DNA from: Christensenella sp. UBA5489
Lineage (GTDB): Bacteria > Bacillota > Clostridia > Christensenellales > UBA1242
Length of the DNA: 14,932 nt
Assembly: GCA_002424095.1 (NCBI GenBank)
Contig: DIPL01000003.1
Location: forward strand, 63,982-78,913
Direction: 5' to 3'
The notes beneath the pieces were generated by a model. It saw nothing but the letters and a program-made list of their open reading frames with translations. It made no database searches and had not been told where the DNA came from. Below, in pieces: positions 1-5,238 of the stretch (the stretch's first letter is position 1; every line of letters begins with the position of its first letter). A program made the position numbers and the translations under genes.

Positions 1-567
1 TTCTTCAATTAAATGAGTTGATATTATCATTGTGTTTTTAAGTTCGGCGAACCTTGATAATAATTCTTTATAAAATACATCTCTGAAATTGGCATCAAGC
101 CCCAAGACTGGTTCGTCAAAAATCATTATTTCTGCGCCCGAAGCCAAAGTTAAAATTAACTTAAATATAGAATTGTACCCGGTAGATAAAGCCTTTGTTC
201 GTTTTTTCACATCAAGGCCAAAGATTCCACATAGCCTTTTTGCATAATCTAAATCAAAGTTTTCGTAAAATCCTTTAATCCATTTAAGCCCATCTTTTAC
301 TTTTAAATCACCGGGATAAGAGTTTTTGTCCGTCATACAAAATATTTTTGACTGTGCGGAATCGTTTTCTGTGGCATTTTCACCATCGACGAAAACTTGT
401 CCCTTAGTTGCAAAAATCCGATTGGTTATTATATTAATAAGAGTGGTTTTGCCTGCGCCGTTTCTTCCAAGCAAACCATAAATAACACCTGGTTCAAATT
501 CCAAATTTATGTCCTTTACCGCCGCCTTTGATTTATAATATTTGCTTATATTTTTTAATACTATCAT
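1..567 (-). CDS. ABC-2-type exporter ATP-binding protein, YtrB-like (partial, C-terminus beyond window)
   Basis: Nucleotide-binding subunit of an ABC exporter; it would hydrolyse ATP at the inner face of the membrane to drive a permease encoded further downstream, outside the window. 189 codons are visible and the frame is open at the window edge. Walker A is GRNGAGKTT (34-42), the signature is the degenerate LSTGYNS (127-133) instead of LSGGQ, Walker B is IMIFDE (147-152), the D-loop is LGLD (155-158) and the H-loop histidine is H185 in STHLIEE. The usual Q-loop glutamine appears replaced (region MTDK, 78-81). The degenerate LSTGY signature fits the YtrB-like group often found with GntR regulators, but no GntR gene is visible here. 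Start at 567 is supported by GGAG at 574-577. Substrate unknown. Confidence 0.9.
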   Translation of the reverse strand, partial: MIVLKNISKYYKSKAAVKDINLEFEPGVIYGLLGRNGAGKTTLINIITNRIFATKGQVFVDGENATENDSAQSKIFCMTDKNSYPGDLKVKDGLKWIKGFYENFDLDYAKRLCGIFGLDVKKRTKALSTGYNSIFKLILTLASGAEIMIFDEPVLGLDANFRDVFYKELLSRFAELKNTMIISTHLIEE

Positions 568-568
568 T

Positions 569-655
569 TTATTCTCCGTCTGAATTTTCTTTAACAATAT
601 GTTGAGCGAGAAACTTGCAAAATTTATCAAATTTTTCGCGTTGAGTAAAATCCAC
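569..655 (-). CDS. Possible 28-aa ORF directly upstream of the ABC ATPase
   Basis: A GTG-initiated frame of 28 codons (begins VDFTQREKFDKF, ends KENSDGE) stops at 569-571, one base before the ATPase ATG, which would suit translational coupling. A weak AAGG lies six bases before the GTG, and an extended -10 promoter lies about 40 bp upstream. The GGAG that serves the ATPase is inside the last codons. The peptide is charged with no membrane segment and I recognise no family. It could be a leader peptide, a remnant of a lost regulator such as a GntR protein, or a chance frame; its size makes the last possibility serious. Confidence 0.3.
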   Translation of the reverse strand: MDFTQREKFDKFCKFLAQHIVKENSDGE

Positions 656-690
656 ATATTGCCTTAATAAATTTACTTATTCAGTATTTT

Positions 691-705
691 AAGTATATCA
701 TACTT
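691..705 (-). promoter_or_regulatory. Extended -10 promoter overlapping a palindrome, for the ABC operon
   Basis: On the minus strand TGATATACT (692-700) is an extended -10 element. No good -35 is seen upstream, as is common for extended -10 promoters. The element sits inside the inverted repeat AAGTAT-ATC-ATACTT (691-705), so a repressor bound there would block initiation. Operator function is an inference. Confidence 0.45.
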
Positions 706-841
706 TTAAAAAATATCTATAAAAACTTTAACCATTTTTTATTATTATATATAAAAATTTGACTTAATTTGTGTGCCGTATTGCGTTACGTAATAATGTA
801 TAAATTTAAACTTCTTTTTGCAATCAATTGACAATCAAATT

Positions 842-877
842 TAAATAAAAAAGTCGCCGTGGTTTTAAACAGCGACT
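842..877 (-). terminator. Intrinsic terminator, probably of the SDR transcript
   Basis: AGTCGC (852-857) pairs with GCGACT (872-877), with two more pairs possible after a mismatch. On the minus strand the stem is followed by TTTTTTATTT. On the plus strand GTTTTTACTTTT follows, so it could act both ways. It lies about 190 bp after the dehydrogenase stop codon. Confidence 0.7.
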
Positions 878-1064
878 GTTTTTACTTTTAAAGGAGAATT
901 CATCTCGCAAAAACTTTTTGATAATCTTTTAAAAATTAATTTTAAAATTTTTTCAAATTAAGACTATTTAACAAATTCTCTTTATAAACTCTTTCAAAAT
1001 TATATTCGCTCGATAAGTTCTCTCTAAATTAATTTAACAATTTTTGCTTTAAATCAAATTGCTC

Positions 1065-1802
1065 TTATTGTGTTAATATCATACCGCCGTCGGCGACAAA
1101 AGTTGAGCCAGTGCAATAAGAACTTTCAGTTGATGCCAAAAACAAAACAACATTTGTTAATTCGCTTGGTGCACCGATTCGCTTCATCGGAATTTTTTCC
1201 GAAATTATTTTGACTGCTTCCTCTACGTTCGATTGCATAAGCATTGGTGTTTGAATTGCACCGGGACAAACTGCATTAACACGAATATTAAACTGTGCCC
1301 ACTCTCTTGCTGCAACTTCGGACATAGCCCTAACAGCAAATTTTGAACTGGTATAAGAAACATCTCCTAATGAAGTTCTAAGTCCTGCAACGGATGAAAT
1401 ATTAATAACCGAAGCATTGATTCCTTTTTTGAGTAGTTCAAGCGAATGCGAAAGACCTAGAAAAATAGAAACTTGATTGACATTAATAATACGCATATAT
1501 TCTTCTAATGTCATTTCTCCGAGTAATTTAGAGATTACAATTCCTGCGTTATTTACTAAAATATCAAGTCGTCCATGTTCTTGTTCGATTTTTTTTATAA
1601 TATTTATCCAATCTTTTTCGACTGAAACATCTTGTTTCACAAACGTGCAATTTTGTATTTTTGATGCGGTTTTCTTGCCCTCTTCTTCCGTGTTGCCTGT
1701 TATGTAAACGGTTGCTCCTTCTTTTGCAAACGCTTCTGCGTGTGATTTGCCCATGCCGCGAGTTCCGCCAGTTATAAGCACAACTTTATTTTCAAATCTC
1801 AT
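1065..1802 (-). CDS. Short-chain dehydrogenase/reductase (SDR, classical FabG/hydroxysteroid-dehydrogenase type)
   Basis: A 245-aa classical SDR, full length for the family (about 250 aa), cytosolic, catalysing NAD(P)(H)-dependent alcohol/ketone interconversion. Visible motifs: cofactor glycine motif TGGTRGMG (11-18), NNAG (84-87), NVN with N109, ISS (135-137), catalytic Y150-x3-K154, and PG (180-181). No acidic residue closes beta-2 (TVYITGN, 32-38) and R15 follows the glycine-motif threonine, which leans toward NADP(H). The substrate cannot be told; relatives include 3-oxoacyl-ACP reductases, glucose 1-dehydrogenases and 3-alpha/20-beta hydroxysteroid dehydrogenases. It stands alone, away from fatty-acid genes, which argues against a housekeeping FabG. 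The start at 1802 has a perfect AGGAGG (1808-1813). I see no convincing promoter; a long palindrome lies about 90 bp upstream. Confidence 0.93.
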   Translation of the reverse strand: MRFENKVVLITGGTRGMGKSHAEAFAKEGATVYITGNTEEEGKKTASKIQNCTFVKQDVSVEKDWINIIKKIEQEHGRLDILVNNAGIVISKLLGEMTLEEYMRIINVNQVSIFLGLSHSLELLKKGINASVINISSVAGLRTSLGDVSYTSSKFAVRAMSEVAAREWAQFNIRVNAVCPGAIQTPMLMQSNVEEAVKIISEKIPMKRIGAPSELTNVVLFLASTESSYCTGSTFVADGGMILTQ

Positions 1803-1887
1803 AAAAACCTCCTTATTCCAACTGAAAACAAATATAGTCTATAATAGAAATCTTAAAAACGCAAACAGATTTTAATCTAATTTTAAT

Positions 1888-1916
1888 ATAATGATTAAAA
1901 AATATTTAATCATTAT
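1888..1916. repeat. Perfect 12-bp inverted repeat (palindrome) between the SDR and tRNA-Gly
   Basis: ATAATGATTAAA (1888-1899) is followed by a 5-nt loop (AAATA) and then by its exact reverse complement (1905-1916). The 12-mer GATTAAAAAATA recurs as a direct repeat at 1935-1946. No U-tract supports a terminator, so a divergent-region operator is possible. The sequence is almost all A/T, which lowers the weight of the match. Confidence 0.5.
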
Positions 1917-1991
1917 TTTCGGATTAGGTTTTTCGATTAAAAAATACTTGATAAAATAAAGTATTTAAAGAATAAATACTTAAATATTTTA

Positions 1992-2020
1992 TTGACAATT
2001 GTTTTATAATATGATATATT
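1992..2020 (+). promoter_or_regulatory. Sigma-A promoter of the tRNA cluster
   Basis: TTGACA (1992-1997), a 17-bp spacer and TATATT (2015-2020). Transcription would begin near 2027, about 5 nt before tRNA-Gly. Confidence 0.85.
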
Positions 2021-2031
2021 GTTTAAGTTTT

Positions 2032-2105
2032 GCGGGTGTAACTCAGTGGTAGAGTACCAGCCTTCCAAGCTGGCAGCGAGGGTTCAATTCCCTTCACCCG
2101 CTCCA
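2032..2105 (+). tRNA. tRNA-Gly (anticodon TCC)
   Basis: Acceptor GCGGGTG pairs with CACCCGC. The anticodon stem CCAGC/GCTGG encloses the loop CTTCCAA. T-stem GAGGG/CCCTT, discriminator T, and the CCA end is encoded. First gene of the cluster. Confidence 0.97.
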
Positions 2106-2230
2106 TTGTTGTAAAGGAAAAATTTTCCGTCAGCAAATAAAATGGCAAAATTTGCTATTTAAAGAACGCTTTTTATCAATACCGAAAACGGTGGCGGTCA
2201 AAATAATGTTGTAGAATAAGAACAGCCCTT

Positions 2231-2307
2231 GCGCTTGTAGCTCAGCAGGATAGAGCAGTGCCCTTCTAAGGCAAAGGTCAGGGGTTCGAATCCCTTCAGG
2301 CGCACCA
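2231..2307 (+). tRNA. tRNA-Arg (anticodon TCT)
   Basis: Acceptor GCGCTTG/CAGGCGC with one T-G wobble, anticodon loop CTTCTAA, T-arm AGGGG-TTCGAAT-CCCTT, discriminator A, CCA encoded. It is separated from tRNA-Gly by 125 bp that contain small hairpins such as ACCG-AAAA-CGGT (2181-2192). Confidence 0.96.
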
Positions 2308-2368
2308 TTGAACTGACTGGCACGGCGTAAGGCGAGAGAAAACGGTTATCTAAAAACAGTCAGTGCAA
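2308..2368. repeat. Imperfect 12-bp inverted repeat in the GC-rich Arg-His tRNA spacer
   Basis: TTGAACTGACTG (2308-2319) and CAGTCAGTGCAA (2357-2368) are reverse complements at 11 of 12 positions, enclosing 37 nt. The left arm begins immediately after the CCA end of tRNA-Arg. The spacer 2308-2422 is about 51% G+C by hand count, far above the other spacers. Confidence 0.55.
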
Positions 2369-2422
2369 CAAAGTCCGACGGGCATACGGCGGCGGCAAGC
2401 AAATTCGCTGTGTTGCCAATGT

Positions 2423-2499
2423 GGTGGGTATAGCTCAGTTGGTAGAGCGCCAGATTGTGGCTCTGGAGGTCAAGGGTTCGATCCCCTTTACTCACCCCA
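2423..2499 (+). tRNA. tRNA-His (anticodon GTG)
   Basis: Acceptor GTGGGTA/TACTCAC with an encoded extra G at position -1 (2423) opposite discriminator C (2496), the identity hallmark of bacterial tRNA-His. Anticodon loop TTGTGGC, T-arm AAGGG-TTCGATC-CCCTT, CCA encoded. Confidence 0.97.
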
Positions 2500-2506
2500 C
2501 TTTTAA

Positions 2507-2581
2507 TGGGGTATAGCCAAGCGGTAAGGCATGGGACTCTGACTCCCACATCCCTAGGTTCGAATCCTAGTACCCCAGCCA
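2507..2581 (+). tRNA. tRNA-Gln (anticodon CTG)
   Basis: Acceptor TGGGGTA/TACCCCA, anticodon stem TGGGA/TCCCA with loop CTCTGAC, T-arm CTAGG-TTCGAAT-CCTAG, discriminator G, CCA encoded. It begins 7 nt after tRNA-His. A dedicated CTG isoacceptor sits beside the TTG one further on. Confidence 0.95.
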
Positions 2582-2666
2582 ATTTTGTTTTTATCTTAAA
2601 TTGACTTTAAAAATTTATGTTTAATGGATAAAAATAAAATAATTTTAAGAAAAACGAAATAATGAC

Positions 2667-2695
2667 TTGAAAAATCAGAGATAAAGCAGTATACT
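2667..2695 (+). promoter_or_regulatory. Probable internal promoter for tRNA-Gln(TTG)/tRNA-Lys
   Basis: TTGAAA (2667-2672), a 17-bp spacer and TATACT (2690-2695), located in the 219-bp spacer that divides the cluster. The implied leader of about 100 nt before tRNA-Gln(TTG) is long, so read-through from the first promoter may also contribute. Confidence 0.6.
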
Positions 2696-2800
2696 AAACA
2701 ATGTTGACTTAAAAGAAAGAAAAGTACAAAAGCATAAATTTAATTTACGGCAAAATAAAACTTTAAGCATGCAGAAACACAGCGGACAAAAATAATTTAA

Positions 2801-2876
2801 TGGGGTGTAGCCAAGTCGGTAAGGCACAAGACTTTGACTCTTGCATGCGTAGGTTCGAGTCCTGCCACCCCAGCCA
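2801..2876 (+). tRNA. tRNA-Gln (anticodon TTG)
   Basis: Acceptor TGGGGTG/CACCCCA, anticodon stem CAAGA/TCTTG with loop CTTTGAC, T-arm GTAGG-TTCGAGT-CCTGC with one wobble, discriminator G, CCA encoded. Confidence 0.96.
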
Positions 2877-2881
2877 AGTAT

Positions 2882-2957
2882 GGTTCATTAGCTCAGTCGG
2901 TAGAGCACTTGACTTTTAATCAAGTTGTCCCGGGTTCAAATCCCGGATGAGCCACCA
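2882..2957 (+). tRNA. tRNA-Lys (anticodon TTT)
   Basis: Acceptor GGTTCAT/ATGAGCC, anticodon stem CTTGA/TCAAG with loop CTTTTAA, T-arm CCGGG-TTCAAAT-CCCGG, discriminator A, CCA encoded. Last gene of the cluster, 5 nt after tRNA-Gln and just before a terminator. Confidence 0.97.
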
Positions 2958-2958
2958 G

Positions 2959-2989
2959 AAAGCCTTTGTTTATAAGGCTTTTTTTATTT
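2959..2989 (+). terminator. Intrinsic terminator of the tRNA cluster
   Basis: AAAGCCTT (2959-2966) pairs with AAGGCTTT (2974-2981) around a 7-nt loop, followed by a T-rich run to 2989. The stem begins two bases after the CCA of tRNA-Lys. Confidence 0.9.
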
Positions 2990-3088
2990 GCTTTTTTCGT
3001 AAAATTTAAAAAATTGCTAGAAAATTGTTAAAAAGTTGGGTCAAAAGTTGGTCAAGATTAATCTCCACAAAATTTTAATAATTCAAAC

Positions 3089-3119
3089 TTGAAAAATTTA
3101 GTTGTTTTTAGTGTATAAT
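3089..3119 (+). promoter_or_regulatory. Promoter with perfect TATAAT directly before a terminator
   Basis: TTGAAA (3089-3094), a long 19-bp spacer and TATAAT (3114-3119). Initiation near 3126 would leave only about 8 nt before the terminator stem that starts at 3134. Confidence 0.55.
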
Positions 3120-3125
3120 AATATT

Positions 3126-3170
3126 AACTTATAAAAAACACTGCATCCTTATATGCAGTGTTTTTATTTT
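3126..3170 (+). ncRNA. Possible ~45-nt RNA consisting of a terminator hairpin
   Basis: If the promoter at 3089-3119 fires, the product is a short leader plus the 13-bp hairpin 3134-3146/3153-3165 with a 6-nt CCTTAT loop. I know of no family this matches. It may instead be the second terminator of the tRNA cluster, with the promoter a chance match or a relic of a lost gene. Confidence 0.3.
3134..3170 (+). terminator. Strong intrinsic terminator (13-bp stem)
   Basis: AAAAACACTGCAT (3134-3146) pairs perfectly with 3153-3165 around CCTTAT, and the T-run continues to 3170. The A-run on the 5' side makes it usable in reverse too. It insulates the orphan gene at 3321 from the tRNA cluster. Confidence 0.85.
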
Positions 3171-3264
3171 GAGTTTTAAAAATATTCAAAAGTGTGTTGC
3201 TTAAAATTACATTATTTTTATGATTTTTTTACTTGGTTAAATGAGACAAAGATTTTGAGGCATA

Positions 3265-3292
3265 TTGACATTTTAGAAATAAACTTTATAAT
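3265..3292 (+). promoter_or_regulatory. Promoter of the 209-aa orphan gene
   Basis: Consensus TTGACA (3265-3270), a 16-bp spacer and consensus TATAAT (3287-3292). The start codon follows 28 bp after the -10 element. Confidence 0.8.
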
Positions 3293-3320
3293 AAAGTAAA
3301 AAGTCTAGGAGGAAATTATA

Positions 3321-3950
3321 GTGGCAATTAAAGTAAATTGGCATTTAGAAGACAAATTATTTGATTCTTATAGTGCATACGATTTATGCAAAGCATTAGG
3401 AAATTATTTCAGTAAAGTTGATGTAGCAAATGGGAAAAATCCGAATAAATCTCTTTCGCTATTTAACGGCTCTTTCACACCTGAATCCTGCAAAGTCAAC
3501 GGAAAAGTTTGTAAAACAATTGAGAATAGCAATGGATATAAGGAAGGGCGAATTTTTGACGTGTATTTAGAATATTCAAAAGGCGTGAGTCAAGGCTTGC
3601 GAATTCAAACGCAAAGTAGCGAAGTAATAAAAGATTTAATGCCAGTATTTGATTTCTTGATAAAAAAAAATAAATATGGCTTATTATATAAAATGTCTGA
3701 GCAAAATACAAAAAACGAACTTGAAAATGGAAATGATAAACAAAACTTTTATGTATATGAATGTTTTGGTGGCGAAAATCAAAAAGAAAACACATCAAAG
3801 AGAATTGATTTTTTGTTAGATACAATGGAAAATCAAAACAGCGAAAAATATAAAATTGATGATTTAACGAATAGATATGGAATAAAAATCACTTCTTTGG
3901 GTGCCCTGTTCGAACAAAGATATCTCAACCAGTTTTCAAAAGGGAGATAA
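3321..3950 (+). CDS. Hypothetical protein, 209 aa, monocistronic orphan
   Basis: I do not recognise this protein. The GTG start at 3321 is chosen because AGGAGG (3307-3312) lies at ideal spacing and a consensus promoter precedes it. The protein is soluble, with no signal peptide or membrane segment. The N-terminal part (about 1-115) carries aromatic and hydrophobic stretches, including FDVYLEYSKG (79-88) and a likely helix EVIKDLMPVFDFLIKK (101-116). A polar, Asn/Lys/Glu-rich linker (about 125-145) follows, then a second short domain ending in LTNRYGIKITSLGALFEQR (182-200). Cysteines at 23, 57, 64 and 148 do not form a zinc motif. Its own promoter and terminator, and its place just past a tRNA cluster, fit an accessory or horizontally acquired gene, but no mobility gene supports that. 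Confidence 0.8.
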   Translation: MAIKVNWHLEDKLFDSYSAYDLCKALGNYFSKVDVANGKNPNKSLSLFNGSFTPESCKVNGKVCKTIENSNGYKEGRIFDVYLEYSKGVSQGLRIQTQSSEVIKDLMPVFDFLIKKNKYGLLYKMSEQNTKNELENGNDKQNFYVYECFGGENQKENTSKRIDFLLDTMENQNSEKYKIDDLTNRYGIKITSLGALFEQRYLNQFSKGR

Positions 3951-3972
3951 TGTTAATAAATAAGAAAAGAAT

Positions 3973-4003
3973 AAAACCGCACCGTTTAACGATGCGGTTT
4001 TTT
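3973..4003 (+). terminator. Intrinsic terminator after the orphan gene, probably bidirectional
   Basis: AAAACCGCA (3973-3981) pairs with TGCGGTTTT (3993-4001), and CGT/ACG extend the stem inside a single mismatch around a TTA loop. TT follows on the plus strand. In the other direction the tail reads TTTTATTC, so it may also stop the convergent minus-strand gene at 4144. Confidence 0.88.
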
Positions 4004-4143
4004 AAAATAAAGAGAGAAAATGAAAAATATTAGGAAATGATAAAAAAGAAATGGAGAAAAATAAATAAAAATATTAAAAAATGATTAAGGGCAAGGTTAA
4101 AATTATAGGTAAAATGATAATAAAAAATGAAAATCAATAAAAA

Positions 4144-5028
4144 TTAAGTTGTTTCTTTTGAGGTGTTGGTTTTTTTGCCGAGATTGTCTATATAATTTTT
4201 TAATTTTTTAAATTTTATGGGAGAATCTCCGGCCTTTATAAGTTCAGCATTTTGCGAACGGAGTTTACTTAATTCTTCTTTCAACTTCGTTTTTTCGTTT
4301 GTCAGCAGTTCGAATTTTTTTCGAAAAAACTTTATTTCTCTATCTTTGTCGGCAAGTGTTTTTATTGATTTTCGGAGTTCAGCATTTGCAGATTGCATTT
4401 GGCTTAGAACATCCATATCGCATTGTGTACGTGCTGTCTTTTTGACGAGTTTTACAAGTCCCATAAATAAGCTTGTGATTTCGCCGTCTGTGAGCATTGT
4501 TTTTTGATGAGGCATAACGAGAATATTATCGGAATTTTTTATATTATTGCGTAAGATTTTGTCGAGATTGAGTTCATTGCTTGAAATATCAGAAAAACTG
4601 TTTTTGGGTTTATTCTGATTTTTTGATTTGTGATTTAAATTTCTATATTTATTTTGAAAACGCAGCATTTTTTTGACATCTCCGCATGCAACTTCAAAGC
4701 ATGCCTTTCGAACGGAATAACCTTTTTCAAGTAAGTTATTGATTTTCTTCATACTTAATTCGGTTTCTTCGGGGGTGAAAAAAATCTGCTCACTTTTGGT
4801 GTGCCATTTAAAATCTACATTAAACTTTTGAGCAAGTTTTGTATCTCTTTCAAATTCTTTCAATTTTGCATAATAATAATTTCGCACGCTGTTCTTTTTT
4901 CGGTTTGACATAGACGCATATTTTTCAAATGCTTTAATTATTGCCTTATTATTTTTTTTGTAGTTTTCAATAAGTTTAAAAAGTTCAAATATTTCTTGCT
5001 CGTTCCAAGCACTTTCAGGCTTTCTCAT
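4144..5028 (-). CDS. Probable RsfA/Myb-like DNA-binding regulator with C-terminal coiled coil
   Basis: 294 aa. The N-terminal 60 residues resemble the Myb/SANT-like domain of RsfA-type proteins (Bacillus prespore regulators): an AWNEQE motif (7-12) with the first-helix tryptophan, then AFEKYA (33-38) and RKKNSVRNYYYAKL (43-56) in the place of the recognition helix. A second helical block (about 85-130, with GYSVRKACFEVACGDV at 103-118) looks like another helix-turn-helix. After a polar Asn/Lys/Ser linker (131-165) comes a long charged heptad-like coiled coil (about 205-265), likely for oligomerisation. An in-frame ATG at 5055 is rejected: the -10 TATAAT lies directly before it, whereas AGGAGA (5033-5038) fits the ATG at 5028. 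A role as transcriptional regulator is inferred from pattern only; targets, including any sporulation link, are unknown. Confidence 0.75.
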   Translation of the reverse strand: MRKPESAWNEQEIFELFKLIENYKKNNKAIIKAFEKYASMSNRKKNSVRNYYYAKLKEFERDTKLAQKFNVDFKWHTKSEQIFFTPEETELSMKKINNLLEKGYSVRKACFEVACGDVKKMLRFQNKYRNLNHKSKNQNKPKNSFSDISSNELNLDKILRNNIKNSDNILVMPHQKTMLTDGEITSLFMGLVKLVKKTARTQCDMDVLSQMQSANAELRKSIKTLADKDREIKFFRKKFELLTNEKTKLKEELSKLRSQNAELIKAGDSPIKFKKLKNYIDNLGKKTNTSKETT

Positions 5029-5057
5029 TTTTTCTCCTGCATAAATTATTGCCACAT

Positions 5058-5085
5058 ATTATATAATTAATACTTTAAAAAACAA
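5058..5085 (-). promoter_or_regulatory. Promoter of the RsfA-like gene
   Basis: On the minus strand TATAAT (5058-5063) is preceded, 16 bp upstream, by a weak TTGTTT (5080-5085). The start point would fall near 5051, downstream of the alternative ATG at 5055, which decides for the start at 5028. Confidence 0.65.
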
Positions 5086-5208
5086 AAAAAATTTAAGTGA
5101 GGTTTTCTCTCGTAAAATTAATTGTTTGATAATGCTTTGGGCTGTTCTTTGCACTTTTTGTTTGTTTTTTTGTATGTCCTAAAAAAATAAAATTTCAAAA
5201 TCATACAA

Positions 5209-5237
5209 TTGACAAAATTATAATATATTAATATTAA
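5209..5237 (+). promoter_or_regulatory. Promoter candidates abutting the 5239 start codon
   Basis: TTGACA (5209-5214) followed after 17 bp by TATTAA (5232-5237), just before the ATG. A better -10 word, TATAAT (5219-5224), has only a weak -35 (around 5193-5199). Either choice gives a leader of eight nucleotides or fewer. Confidence 0.45.
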
Positions 5238-5238
5238 T

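Larger units (their letters stand above)
656..1064. other. 409-bp AT-rich gap between the ABC operon and the SDR gene
   Basis: I find no credible gene here on either strand. It holds the ABC-operon promoter (about 690-705), a near-palindrome around CGTTACG (782-796) and a hairpin terminator (842-877). The rest (878-1064) is very AT-rich sequence downstream of the dehydrogenase stop codon without recognisable structure. Confidence 0.6.
2958..3320. other. 363-bp gene-free stretch between tRNA-Lys and the orphan gene
   Basis: In order it contains the tRNA terminator, a tandem near-repeat AGTTGGGTCAA/AGTTGGTCAA (3034-3044 and 3046-3055), a promoter placed directly before a second strong terminator (3089-3170), an AT-rich stretch without visible structure (3171-3264), and the promoter of the next gene (3265-3292). 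No ORF worth calling is present. Confidence 0.6.

Noticed and set aside
2346..2582. 78-codon minus-strand reading frame across tRNA-His and tRNA-Gln
   Set aside because: It runs antisense through two tRNA genes and gives the familiar GFEPRD-type spurious translation of tRNA sequence.
4004..4143. Purine-rich stretch with several ATG and GGAG-like words between the convergent genes
   Set aside because: Every frame closes within a few codons; the motifs are a by-product of A/G-rich composition.
5028..5055. Upstream ATG at 5055 as start of the RsfA-like gene
   Set aside because: The -10 TATAAT lies immediately before it and no ribosome binding site precedes it; AGGAGA supports the ATG at 5028.
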